From Natronobeatus ordinarius (GTDB taxonomy: Archaea; Halobacteriota; Halobacteria; Halobacteriales; Natrialbaceae), in the NCBI RefSeq assembly GCF_024362485.1, contig NZ_CP101456.1, positions 1,054,001 through 1,118,000 on the forward strand: a DNA stretch of 64,000 nt, written 5' to 3'. A program made the translations under genes and the position numbers. The number at the start of each line of letters is the position of its first letter. Position 1 is the stretch's first letter. The notes under the pieces were generated by a model, which worked only from the letters and a program-made list of their open reading frames with translations, had not been told where the DNA came from and ran no database searches. This document shows positions 42,902-51,050 of this stretch, one piece after another.

Positions 42902-43900
42902 TCATTCGACCCCACCGGCCGGCTTGCGGACGTATCCACAGCTACACGGCACGTCGTACTCGCTCGTCGCCAGGTAATCGAACTCGAGCAAGCCGTGGGT
43001 CGCCTCGCGTTCTTCGACGAACGTCTCGAAGGCGTCGTTGCGGTCGACGTGTGGTGAGATCATCATCCCGCCGGGAGCCAGCCACTCCCAGGCGAGTTCG
43101 AACTCGAAGAGCATGCCGCTGGTCGAGTACTCCGAGTCGTGGTAGAAGATGTCGATCTCGGGCAGTTCGGCGTACAGCGTCGGCAACACGTCACGTGGCC
43201 GGCCGAGCCGTGAGTCCCACCGGTCGTGGAGTTCTTCCGGGACGATCCAGCCCGGCTCTTTCCCCTCGGGGAGGACGTGACTCCGGTGTTCCGAGCACGA
43301 CGGACGGCCGCGTTCGACGTACTCGAGCATCGTCGCTCGATCGAGTCCACCGTTCGTCCGTCGCCTGAGGGCAGCGGCGTCGCGGGTGAGCGAGGCGTCG
43401 ACCGTGTGTAAGGTGCCGTGGTCGTTCGCCGCGAGCGCGAGGAGCATCGAGGCGGTTCCGACGCCGCTGTAGACGCCGGTGGAGACGACGTGGTCGGGCT
43501 CCCACGTCCGAATGAGTGCGTAGACGTGCGCGGCGACCCCGCGGTGGGTGTCGAAGACGACCTTCTCGTCGCCGACTTCCTCGAGGCCGGCCATCACGAT
43601 GTCGACGATGTCGCTCTCCTCGAAGAACTCCTCCCAGAGCCGGTCGTATCGCTCCTGCCCGAAGAACTCCTCTGCGAACGCCGTGCGCGTTCGTTCGCGT
43701 CGTTTGAGGTACGTCCAGGAAGCCGTTGGGCTGAGGATGTGATAGCCGTGTTTCACGGCCGGCTTCGCTCCGTCGGGAACCCGACTGTACACCGCCCCGG
43801 GGAGGGTGTCCATGTCGTCCGTTACGGACTCCATACGCTCAAGCACCGGTTTCGCCCTGTCTGGCAGTCGGTCGATGATCGCCCCTTTGATAGAATTCAT
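42902..43900 (-). CDS. Class I SAM-dependent methyltransferase (Methyltransf_24-like)
   Basis: A 332-residue protein. The core shows a SAM-binding loop STGVYSGVGTASMLLALA (about residues 140-157), then GTLHTVDASL with the acidic residue, and EIDIFYHDSEYSTSGM (about 245-260), the pattern of O-methyltransferase/Methyltransf_24 proteins found in glycan clusters. The N-terminal 100 residues are helical and specific to this protein. It is on the same strand as, and 118 bases upstream of, the first flippase. Confidence 0.75.
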   Translation of the reverse strand: MNSIKGAIIDRLPDRAKPVLERMESVTDDMDTLPGAVYSRVPDGAKPAVKHGYHILSPTASWTYLKRRERTRTAFAEEFFGQERYDRLWEEFFEESDIVDIVMAGLEEVGDEKVVFDTHRGVAAHVYALIRTWEPDHVVSTGVYSGVGTASMLLALAANDHGTLHTVDASLTRDAAALRRRTNGGLDRATMLEYVERGRPSCSEHRSHVLPEGKEPGWIVPEELHDRWDSRLGRPRDVLPTLYAELPEIDIFYHDSEYSTSGMLFEFELAWEWLAPGGMMISPHVDRNDAFETFVEEREATHGLLEFDYLATSEYDVPCSCGYVRKPAGGVE

Positions 43901-44059
43901 CGGTACTCACCACCGAACATCCGGGAGACGGTCGACTCACCACGCGGTGGACGCGTCGTCACCGAACGGATGTTCACGATACTGGACCTGGTCGGTCGGT
44001 CGCTTAGTAAATGAGGACGAACGGCGACCGCGGGCGGCGCCCCCGTCTGTTTCAGCCGC

Positions 44060-44809
44060 TCAACGTTCGGTTGCCCGATCGTGAGGTTTTCTCGCCACGT
44101 AGTACGGCTGTCGTTCGAAATACTTCCCGATCGACTCGCGTTTGCCGACGCAGCCGACGACCTCGAAGCCGTGCCGGCGAAGCTGTCTGTACTGGTGGAT
44201 CGGGTTCGAAATGTACTTTTTCACCGCAAAATCCATCCCGTCGTACTTGTACCGCGAACCGATGGTTCGGTGATTGCCGTTTTTCAGATACCAGTTCCGG
44301 AGGTGATCGTGGTCTAGCACGATCGCCGGGAGCGTGTAGAAGGAGTTGTGCGAACTGAACGCGAACACGCCGCCGGGTTTCAGGACGCGACGGATCTCGA
44401 ACAGTGCGCGTCGTCGTAACCAGGCGGGTCGAATCGCGTCGATGCCGACCCAGGAAAACAGCACGTGCTCGAACGAGCCGTCGTCGAACTCGAGGTCGGT
44501 CGCGTCGCCAACCCGGACGTCGAGGTCGCTGAAGCGGTCGCTCGCGCGCTCGACCATCTCCTCGCTGATGTCGATCCCGACGACGTCGAAGCCGCGCTGC
44601 TCGAGCGCTCGAGTCGTTCGGCCGGCGCCACAGCCGACGTCGAGTACGCGCCCGTCGGTGGCGTCGAAGTACCGCTCGATCACGGTTCGTTCGCGCTCGC
44701 GGAGACCGTGACTGCTGGCGAGGTGCTCGTAGTGGCGAGCGACGTGCGGGTCGTGATACGGCGTCGATTCCGGGACGTCGCCCGTCCGACGGTGGCTGTC
44801 TGCGTCCAT
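44060..44809 (-). CDS. Class I SAM-dependent methyltransferase
   Basis: A 249-residue methyltransferase. Motif I is VLDVGCGAGRTTRAL (about residues 54-68), followed by VVGIDISEEMVERA (motif II) and the motif IV/V region FEHVLFSWVGIDAI; IRRVLKPGGVFAFSSHN follows. The C-terminal part is rich in Tyr/His/Arg (YFERQPYYVARKP). The substrate is unknown; its location suggests modification of a sugar or lipid precursor. It is separated by 159 bases from the downstream methyltransferase gene. Confidence 0.85.
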   Translation of the reverse strand: MDADSHRRTGDVPESTPYHDPHVARHYEHLASSHGLRERERTVIERYFDATDGRVLDVGCGAGRTTRALEQRGFDVVGIDISEEMVERASDRFSDLDVRVGDATDLEFDDGSFEHVLFSWVGIDAIRPAWLRRRALFEIRRVLKPGGVFAFSSHNSFYTLPAIVLDHDHLRNWYLKNGNHRTIGSRYKYDGMDFAVKKYISNPIHQYRQLRRHGFEVVGCVGKRESIGKYFERQPYYVARKPHDRATER

Positions 44810-44990
44810 AGTGAAGTGCCGTGACTGTGACGGCTGGTGAACGCGAAGTCACGCCACCGAGGAGCATAGTTGTTGGTGTCCGTTGAGGGTGTCATAGAAT
44901 AGTTCTCACACCCTCTATACGGCTACCAACAAACCATCAGTATAATGTACAGACTTATCATCTACCGGGACAGAAGTCTAGCACGTAAAC

Positions 44991-45173
44991 TTGAGCCAAC
45001 GTAACATAGAAGTGGTGATTCTCACCACGAGTAGTGGACTGATCTTTCTGGATGTGTTTCTTGGCGTCTCAGAGGCCTTTCCCGATGGTTGGTTTCACCT
45101 TCTACTAGGCGTATTTCTCCTCGTTAGCGCTGTTGTTCTATTCCTTAATCGAAACGGGTTAGCCGAAAAGTAA
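44991..45173 (+). CDS. Small 60-residue membrane protein in an AT-rich pocket
   Basis: A short protein with two hydrophobic helices (about residues 8-27 and 34-53), starting with TTG. It lies in a stretch (about 44880-45250) visibly poorer in GC than everything around it, with rare-looking codons for this genome. This supports recent acquisition or a remnant of a mobile element. No family is recognised. An ATG-free start and the small size make it uncertain. Confidence 0.4.
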   Translation: MSQRNIEVVILTTSSGLIFLDVFLGVSEAFPDGWFHLLLGVFLLVSAVVLFLNRNGLAEK

Positions 45174-45289
45174 GCAGGTCTACTGACCGCGCTATTCGTC
45201 TTCAGGCAGTCGAAATCAACTTCTTGTGAACCCTTCTATGACATCTACGTCCGTATGATGGCGTTCAGACGGCGATCGAGGGAGCGCCG

Positions 45290-46306
45290 TCAGTCGAGGT
45301 ACCGACGCTGAAGCGACCGAGCGAGGTTGAGCACCGGGAGCGCCGGCGACGGGACGCCGCGCTCCCAGCTGAGCAAGGGAACCACGCGGCCGCCGAACTG
45401 AGATTTGAATCGAAACAGGCCGTCGCGAAAGTCGGGCGCCGTCCTGAGCAGGTCGTACGTGTCGTAGCCGTGCTCGATCGCCCACTTGATCGCGTGTTCG
45501 TGGAGGAGTTCGGCGGCGTGATACTCGAAGTGCTCCCGTTTCACCCCCGAGTACGCGTAGTGCAGCGTCGACTGCTCGTCGTCGCGGTAACAGAGGATCG
45601 AGCCGCGCGCCTCGCCGTCGACGCGAAGCGAGAACAGCTCGAGTCGGTCGTCGAGGTGCTCGAGCGCGAGGAAAAACGAGTACGGGAGGACGGGAAGTCC
45701 CGACCGCTCCATCACCGCTGCGTACGCGTCGTAGAACCTCGCGAGGGCGTGTCTGGAGATCGGCACGTCGACGATTTCGAACGCCTGATCGTGTCCGCGT
45801 CTGATCCCGCGACGGCGCGTGCGGTCCATCGCCGCGGACACCGCCTCCCACCCCTGGCTGAGCTCCAGCGCGATCCGACACCACTTGACGTCGAGGTCGT
45901 AGCCGTGGGCGCGAAAGAGTTCGTGGTACCGAATCGCCGCCTGATCGTACGTCCGCAGCCTGCTGAACAGCACCGTCCCGTCACAGAGGCGGGGAACCAC
46001 GCCGAGCAGTGCCTCGAGGACGGCCTCCTCGTCCGTGATCGCGATCGGGCCGCCGAAGCCGGGATACAGCGAATCGAGCCGACTGACGGGGCCGACGTCG
46101 GTGATCACGTTCGGCAGCAAGCCAACCGGGTTTCCCTTCTTGTGGACGACCAGGTGTCGCGGCGTCGACGCAGTTCCCGCCTCGAGCGCCTCGAGCCACT
46201 CGTACCGGTGGAACAGGCTCCCGAGCGGGGCGGTTTCGACGACGTGATTCCACTGATTCCGATCCGCCGACTCGATGCTATCGAGGACAGTCACTTCGAG
46301 GGACAT
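45290..46306 (-). CDS. FemAB-like aminoacyl/acyltransferase (GNAT fold), paralogue 2
   Basis: A 338-residue FemAB-like protein. The shared marks are GSLFHRYEWLEALEAG (about residues 29-44) and NPVGLLPNVITDVGPVSRLDS; the C-terminal GNAT part contains HYAYSGVKREHFEYHAAELLHEHAIKWAIEHG and YDLLRTAPDFRDGLFRFKSQFGG. It is more divergent from paralogues 1 and 3 than they are from each other. The ATG at 46306 (MSLEVTVL) is used. It stands alone on the minus strand; the acceptor is unknown. Confidence 0.78.
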   Translation of the reverse strand: MSLEVTVLDSIESADRNQWNHVVETAPLGSLFHRYEWLEALEAGTASTPRHLVVHKKGNPVGLLPNVITDVGPVSRLDSLYPGFGGPIAITDEEAVLEALLGVVPRLCDGTVLFSRLRTYDQAAIRYHELFRAHGYDLDVKWCRIALELSQGWEAVSAAMDRTRRRGIRRGHDQAFEIVDVPISRHALARFYDAYAAVMERSGLPVLPYSFFLALEHLDDRLELFSLRVDGEARGSILCYRDDEQSTLHYAYSGVKREHFEYHAAELLHEHAIKWAIEHGYDTYDLLRTAPDFRDGLFRFKSQFGGRVVPLLSWERGVPSPALPVLNLARSLQRRYLD

Positions 46307-46414
46307 CGACACGGTGAGAGACGGACACACTCACGGGATCGCTCGAGAAATAGCTTTAGCTGCGAACGGTCCTCGTACTCGAGGAAGGGTCTCATTACTC
46401 GCGGCGACAGCCAC

Positions 46415-46897
46415 TCACCGGGCGTCGATGCAGTCGACGTACGATTCTGCACCGACCGACTCGAGGTAGAGGTTCGTACAGAGTGAGCCGTGGCGGGCGA
46501 TCTCTCGAACCGTCTCGGCGGCGTCGGCTTCAGGGACCCACCGCCAGTCGGTGTACTGCGTCCCCGGCGTCCCTGATCCCGACTGGGGCACCCCGGGCGT
46601 CCCGTCGACGACGGTCGCCTCGTACAGTTCGCCGTGGAGCAACGAGCCCACGCGTTCGATCGTTCCGCGGCCGACGAACGCCGCCACCTCGAGCTCGACG
46701 CCGAGTTTCTCCGGTCCGATCCGCTCGACGGCCTCGCGAACTCCCTCGGTCGGTTCGATCGGTGTCGCTGGCAAGCCCCACATCCCGGGCAGGTGCTCGT
46801 CGTCGTCGGGTCGCTTCACGACGAGAACGTCGGCGTCGGCCGGGCTGGTCACGACCGCGAAGGCGGCGTGCTCGATGGGGAGTCCAGAGGCGTTCAT
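46415..46897 (-). CDS. Nudix-fold protein with degenerate Nudix box
   Basis: A 160-residue protein with a Nudix-like layout: HAAFAVVTSPADADVLVVKRP at the start, then LPGMWGLPATPIEPTEG and the Nudix helix region EAVERIGPEKLGV, and a DWRWVPEAD segment near the end. The catalytic signature RExxEExG is not intact: aligned residues read R-I-G-P-E-K-L-G, so two of the metal-binding glutamates are replaced. It may be inactive or act on a different substrate. The ATG at 46897 is selected; the upstream open frame overlaps the HIT gene. It is divergent from HIT. Confidence 0.7.
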   Translation of the reverse strand: MNASGLPIEHAAFAVVTSPADADVLVVKRPDDDEHLPGMWGLPATPIEPTEGVREAVERIGPEKLGVELEVAAFVGRGTIERVGSLLHGELYEATVVDGTPGVPQSGSGTPGTQYTDWRWVPEADAAETVREIARHGSLCTNLYLESVGAESYVDCIDAR

Positions 46898-47035
46898 GGC
46901 CGACTCGACTCGCGCCACGGTCAAAGCTCTGTGGCCGTCTGACCGGCCGACGAGAGCCGGGTCGATTCGCTCGGCCAACGGGTCGATCGCCAGAAACGGG
47001 TAACTTTCTTGAGCCGAGCCGTCAGAGACACGGGT

Positions 47036-47455
47036 ATGAGTACGATCTTCAGCAAGATCATCGACGGCGAGATTCCCGCCCGCGTCGTGTACGAAGACGA
47101 GACGACGTTCGCGTTCCTCGACGCCAACCCGCTCGCGCCGGGACACACGCTCGTGATCCCGAAAGCTGAATATGAGCGCATCGAGGACCTGCCCGAGGAC
47201 GTCGCCCGGGACCTCTTTGCGACGGTCAGCCGCCTCACCGACGCCGTCCAGACGGCCGTCGACGCCGACGGCGCGACCGTTGGCTTCAACAACGGCGAGG
47301 CCGCCGGCCAGGAGGTCGACCACGTCCACTGCCACATCGTTCCCCGCTTCGCCGACGACGACGGCGGCTCACTCCACACCGCATTCGGCGACTTCGCCGA
47401 CCTCTCAGACGACGAGCTCGACGAGATCGCCGCCGACGTCGAGCGCAACGCGTGA
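47036..47455 (+). CDS. HIT-family nucleotide hydrolase
   Basis: A 139-residue histidine-triad protein (FHIT/HINT superfamily). The catalytic motif HVHCHIVPR is at residues 96-104 and the N-terminal IFSKIIDGEIPARVVYEDE segment is canonical. Members hydrolyse nucleoside phosphoramidates or dinucleoside polyphosphates. The ATG at 47036 is the correct start; the frame upstream lacks family character. It is followed 16 bases later by a small membrane protein gene. Confidence 0.93.
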   Translation: MSTIFSKIIDGEIPARVVYEDETTFAFLDANPLAPGHTLVIPKAEYERIEDLPEDVARDLFATVSRLTDAVQTAVDADGATVGFNNGEAAGQEVDHVHCHIVPRFADDDGGSLHTAFGDFADLSDDELDEIAADVERNA

Positions 47456-47471
47456 GCCGATCGTCTCACCG

Positions 47472-47702
47472 ATGAGCCTCACAGCCGACCTCCGGGCTGC
47501 CCTGGCCGACGAGCCCGTCGCGGTCGTACTCGAGCTGGGAACGCTCGTCGTCTGCGTCCTCCTGTTCGTCGGGACGTTCGTCGCGTTCTCGAGCGGGCCA
47601 CCGACCGGTCGCGGTGGCCCCTGGCTGGCTGTGGTGGTCGTCGGCGCGGCGGTCGTTCTCCTGTGGACGGCGGTGATTCCGGCGTTCGACCGTCTCAGGT
47701 AG
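47472..47702 (+). CDS. Small membrane protein (DUF-type, 76 residues)
   Basis: A 76-residue protein with two hydrophobic helices (about residues 15-40 and 49-69) and short hydrophilic ends. It starts 16 bases after the HIT stop and probably shares its transcript. Its TAG abuts the reverse stop of the convergent PibD gene (TAGTCA), with no spacer. No family is recognised, but haloarchaeal chromosomes often have such a small gene here. Confidence 0.6.
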   Translation: MSLTADLRAALADEPVAVVLELGTLVVCVLLFVGTFVAFSSGPPTGRGGPWLAVVVVGAAVVLLWTAVIPAFDRLR

Positions 47703-48725
47703 TCAGAAGAACACGCCAGCCAGGAGGTCGCCGTAGCCGAGCGCGAGCAACAGCCCGGCGAAGACGGGGACCAGGAAGGGCGTTCCCGGCGAGATCCAGA
47801 CCGTCTCTTCGGCGACGAGCACCTCGAGTCCTGCCCGGAGCTCGTCTGGCGAGGTCCCGTAGGCGGATCCCTCGATGTCCTCGAGGAACGCGTCGGCGCC
47901 CCAGGAGTCGTCGAACCCGTCCGCGCTCTCGGACTCGAGTTCGGCCTCCCGTTCGTCGGTGTGACGGGTGGTGCCACCGTCGGGCAAGATGGTGCCTGCG
48001 TCGACACGGCCGTCGGTCGGCGGGTTGGGGTCGTCAGGGAGGGTGGCCGGATTCCGGTAGTGGTCGGGTTCGTCGCGCAGGTCCGCCAGCGTGAGTCCCC
48101 GCCACCGGAGGTACATCCGCAGGGCGTCGAGGTCGAGTCCCCCGTAGGTGCGGCCGTCGGGCGTCTGTAACAGCCGGCCGTGGGTGGTCGTCGCACGCTC
48201 CCAGGCGATGGGCCAGCCGACGAACATCACCGGAGCGATCCGGCCGGCGGCGGCGTTCCGGACCGCCAGGACGATCGGGATGGCGAGGCCAACGAGCACG
48301 GCGTTGGTGAGGATCGTGAACGAGAACGCGTCGACGGGCGTCGTCGCCACCGGGAACTCCCGGCCGGCAACGGCGTACGACGGGAACGCCGGGAACAGCA
48401 GCGCAAGCACCATGAGTGCCTTCGCGTCGGCGCCGCCGAAGCCCCCGAACCACCAGAACAGGTACGCGATCGGCACGACGAGCCCCAGGCTCACTGCCGC
48501 CGGGAGCAGGAACGCCCCCCACGCGAACTCGCCCGCGTTCCAGGCGACCCAGCCGTCCCAGACGAGGGTCACCGCCCCGAGGAGCGCGAGCGGAATCCAG
48601 ACGACGCTCGAGACCCGCCGCGTTCTGACGTCGCGGACGGCCGCCCAGGCGAAGACGGGGACGGCGAGCAACCGAAGGAGGTCGGGAACCGTCGCAGGCA
48701 GCGCCGAGAGCGTCACAGCCTCCAC
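47703..48725 (-). CDS. pibD: Type IV prepilin/preflagellin peptidase (A24 family)
   Basis: A 340-residue membrane aspartic protease that removes the class III signal peptides of archaellins and pilins. The two catalytic aspartates are visible: Asp32 in AVRDVRTRRVS and Asp100 in the GxGD-like FGGFGGADAK. Six or seven helices are predicted. A long hydrophilic insert (about residues 180-300), including an acidic stretch, sits before the last helix; this size is common for haloarchaeal members. It is the only gene for motility or pili in this window. Confidence 0.9.
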   Translation of the reverse strand: MEAVTLSALPATVPDLLRLLAVPVFAWAAVRDVRTRRVSSVVWIPLALLGAVTLVWDGWVAWNAGEFAWGAFLLPAAVSLGLVVPIAYLFWWFGGFGGADAKALMVLALLFPAFPSYAVAGREFPVATTPVDAFSFTILTNAVLVGLAIPIVLAVRNAAAGRIAPVMFVGWPIAWERATTTHGRLLQTPDGRTYGGLDLDALRMYLRWRGLTLADLRDEPDHYRNPATLPDDPNPPTDGRVDAGTILPDGGTTRHTDEREAELESESADGFDDSWGADAFLEDIEGSAYGTSPDELRAGLEVLVAEETVWISPGTPFLVPVFAGLLLALGYGDLLAGVFF

Positions 48726-48853
48726 TCGAGAGCGCGGGAGCCTTACCTTTTCGACTCTCGACGGGTCGCTCTGTGCGGAGCTGGGTGAGTGTCCTGTCCC
48801 GGAGCCCGAACCGGGAGAACGTTCTTTACCGACCGGCGTGGTAGTGCGCCGGG

Positions 48854-49726
48854 ATGCGAGACTCCGAATTCGCCCTCTGTCTCACCCACGACGTCGATCG
48901 GCCCTACAAGACGTTTCAGGGGCCGTACTACGCCGTGAAAGAGCGCGACCGCTCACACCTTCGATCGCTGGTCTCGGCGGAGCGACCGTACTGGCAGTTC
49001 GAGGATATCATGGCCCTCGAGGACCGGCTGGGCGTCCGGTCGTCGTTTTATTTCCTGAACGAGAAACGACTCTTCCGGGATAAAGCCCCGCCGGAGTGGC
49101 TGAATCCGACGAACTGGAAACTGTTCACCGGACGCTACGACGTCACCGACGACGAGATCGTCGACGTGATCTGCACGCTCGACGACGGCGGCTGGGAGGT
49201 CGGGCTCCACGGCTCGTACGACTCCTCCGACGACCTCGAGCGGCTGCGACACGAGAAGGCGGTGCTCGAGGGCATCCTCGGCTCGACGGTCGTCGGCGGC
49301 CGACAGCACTACCTCAACCTCTCGAGACCGAAGACGTGGGCGTATCACCGCGAGATCGGGTTGCGCTACGACGCGAGCCTCGGCTCGAGTGCGTCGTACG
49401 GATTCGACGGCCGCTACGACGTCTATCGGCCGTTCGACGACGAGTTCGTGGTCTTCCCCCTGACGCTCATGGACGGGACCCTGCTGTCGGCGACCCCGTC
49501 GGTGGCGGCCGCGTGGGACGAGTGTCGGCGACTCCTCTCGGAGGCGGCCGAACACGACGCGGTCATGACCGTCTGCTGGCATCCCCGACACTTCAACGAA
49601 CGGGAGTTCCCGGGCTATCGAACCATTTACGAGCGCCTGATTCGGGAGGCACAGTCGATGGGGGCCTGGGTCGGACCCTGCGCCGAGTGGTACGAACGGC
49701 GTGTGAAACGACCTGTCTCGAACTAA
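48854..49726 (+). CDS. Polysaccharide deacetylase-family protein
   Basis: A 290-residue carbohydrate esterase-4-type protein. Motif 1 is CLTHDVDRPYKT (about residues 9-20, the catalytic HD pair in the form THDVD), motif 2 is VGLHGSYDSSDD (about 114-126) and a later VCWHPRHFNEREF carries the C-terminal His. This arrangement matches the deacetylases in bacterial and archaeal exopolysaccharide clusters rather than chitin deacetylases. It should remove N- or O-acetyl groups from a glycan. It faces the FemAB-like gene downstream with a 240-base spacer. Confidence 0.82.
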   Translation: MRDSEFALCLTHDVDRPYKTFQGPYYAVKERDRSHLRSLVSAERPYWQFEDIMALEDRLGVRSSFYFLNEKRLFRDKAPPEWLNPTNWKLFTGRYDVTDDEIVDVICTLDDGGWEVGLHGSYDSSDDLERLRHEKAVLEGILGSTVVGGRQHYLNLSRPKTWAYHREIGLRYDASLGSSASYGFDGRYDVYRPFDDEFVVFPLTLMDGTLLSATPSVAAAWDECRRLLSEAAEHDAVMTVCWHPRHFNEREFPGYRTIYERLIREAQSMGAWVGPCAEWYERRVKRPVSN

Positions 49727-49974
49727 TGTCCGCACTCGACCCCGTTACCGACCGACGACCGTCCGGGAGGGCGATCGGATTCGATCGGCGATGTGACGCC
49801 GACCGGCGCGTCGGCTCCGGCCGGGCTCTCCGCACGGTTCGATCGACATCAGGCGGGAAGCCGACGTGGGGGCGGCGGCTCGAGCCAGGTTCGCGGCGCT
49901 CGATCCGTCGCTCCCTTCCCGCAGGAGGACAGGCCGTCGCGACGAACGCCCCCGAATCACTGGCTCATGTCTGA
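49726..49974 (+). CDS. Dubious 82-residue ORF between deacetylase and FemAB-like genes
   Basis: An ORF starts at the ATG inside the deacetylase stop (TAATG) and ends 8 bases inside the FemAB-like gene, so its spacing looks like a coupled gene. However, the product is strongly Arg-rich (RRRLEPGSRRSIRRS type) with no acidic character, unlike genuine haloarchaeal proteins. I think it is more likely chance or a decayed gene. Without it, the spacer is 240 bases with nothing else visible. Confidence 0.15.
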   Translation: MSALDPVTDRRPSGRAIGFDRRCDADRRVGSGRALRTVRSTSGGKPTWGRRLEPGSRRSIRRSLPAGGQAVATNAPESLAHV

Positions 49975-51001
49975 CGTCAACGCAACCGGTTCGAACGCAC
50001 GCACGGCGGCCGTCGAGATCGAACGGTGTGACGACGATGGCCGGTGGGACGATTTGCTCGATCGAACGGCCCGATCGACGGTGTTTCACCGGTCGGTCGT
50101 CCTGAGCGCACTCGAGCGCCACTCCGCCGGGACCGTTCACCGACTGGTCGGCGCCGACGAGTCGGGTCCCGTCGGCGTCTGTCCGCTGTTCGAACTGTCC
50201 AAAGGAGGTCTCACCGCCGTGTTCACGCCGCCCCCGAGGCGAGGCATCCTGTTTCAGGGGCCGCTCGTGTTCGACGCGCCGACGACGTCGCGGGAGACGT
50301 TCGGCCGACGGAACGAACGGTTCGTCGCCGCCTGTCTGGACTGGATCGCCACGGAAATCGGGCCCAGCTACGAACGGCTCTGTCCGACGACGGAGTACGT
50401 CGACGTTCGACCGTTCGAGCGACGAGGGTACGCCGTCTGTCCGCAGTACACCTACGTCGTCGATCTCTCGCGCGACCCCGACTCGCTCAAACGATCGTTC
50501 TCGCGCACCCCCCGTCGAAACATCGAGGCCAGACGCACCGACGTCGAGATCGGCGTCGGTGACGCCGACGACATCCGATTCATCCACCGCCAGGTGCAGA
50601 ATCGATACGAAGCCCAGGGGAAAGCGTACACCGTGCCCGTCGAGTTCCTCCTCGAGCTGTACGAGCAAAGCCCGGAACCGATCGTCACGCCGTACGTCGG
50701 CTCGCTCGACGGCGAGCGCAAAGCCGGCCTCATCGCACTCTTCGACGAGACGACGGCGTACTTCTCCGAGGGCGGGGCAACGCCCGACGCCGGCGTCCCG
50801 TTCAACGATCACCTCCACTGGCGGGTCATGTGCGACGCGAAATCCCGCGGCCTCTCGGCGTACGATCTGCAGGGGGCGAACACGCCCCGGATCTGTGCGT
50901 ACAAATCGAAGTTCAACCCCGAGGTGCGGACCTACTACGAGATCGAGTCCGGCACCCTCGTCACGTCCCTCGCCTCGAAGCTGTACCGAAAGCTACGGTG
51001 A
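49967..51001 (+). CDS. FemAB-like aminoacyl/acyltransferase (GNAT fold), paralogue 3
   Basis: A 344-residue FemAB-like protein closest to paralogue 1. Shared segments include VFHRSVVLSALERHS (about residues 38-52), GPVGVCPLFELSKGGL, GANTPRICAYKSKFNPEVRTYYE (about 310-332) and a basic C-terminus (SKLYRKLR). The ATG at 49967 is used. It faces the phosphodiesterase gene across 49 bases and follows the deacetylase gene. Substrate unknown. Confidence 0.8.
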   Translation: MSDVNATGSNARTAAVEIERCDDDGRWDDLLDRTARSTVFHRSVVLSALERHSAGTVHRLVGADESGPVGVCPLFELSKGGLTAVFTPPPRRGILFQGPLVFDAPTTSRETFGRRNERFVAACLDWIATEIGPSYERLCPTTEYVDVRPFERRGYAVCPQYTYVVDLSRDPDSLKRSFSRTPRRNIEARRTDVEIGVGDADDIRFIHRQVQNRYEAQGKAYTVPVEFLLELYEQSPEPIVTPYVGSLDGERKAGLIALFDETTAYFSEGGATPDAGVPFNDHLHWRVMCDAKSRGLSAYDLQGANTPRICAYKSKFNPEVRTYYEIESGTLVTSLASKLYRKLR

Positions 51002-51050
51002 GCGGCCTCGAGTCGACGCCGACCGGCTCCTTCGACTCACACGGCCGGTC

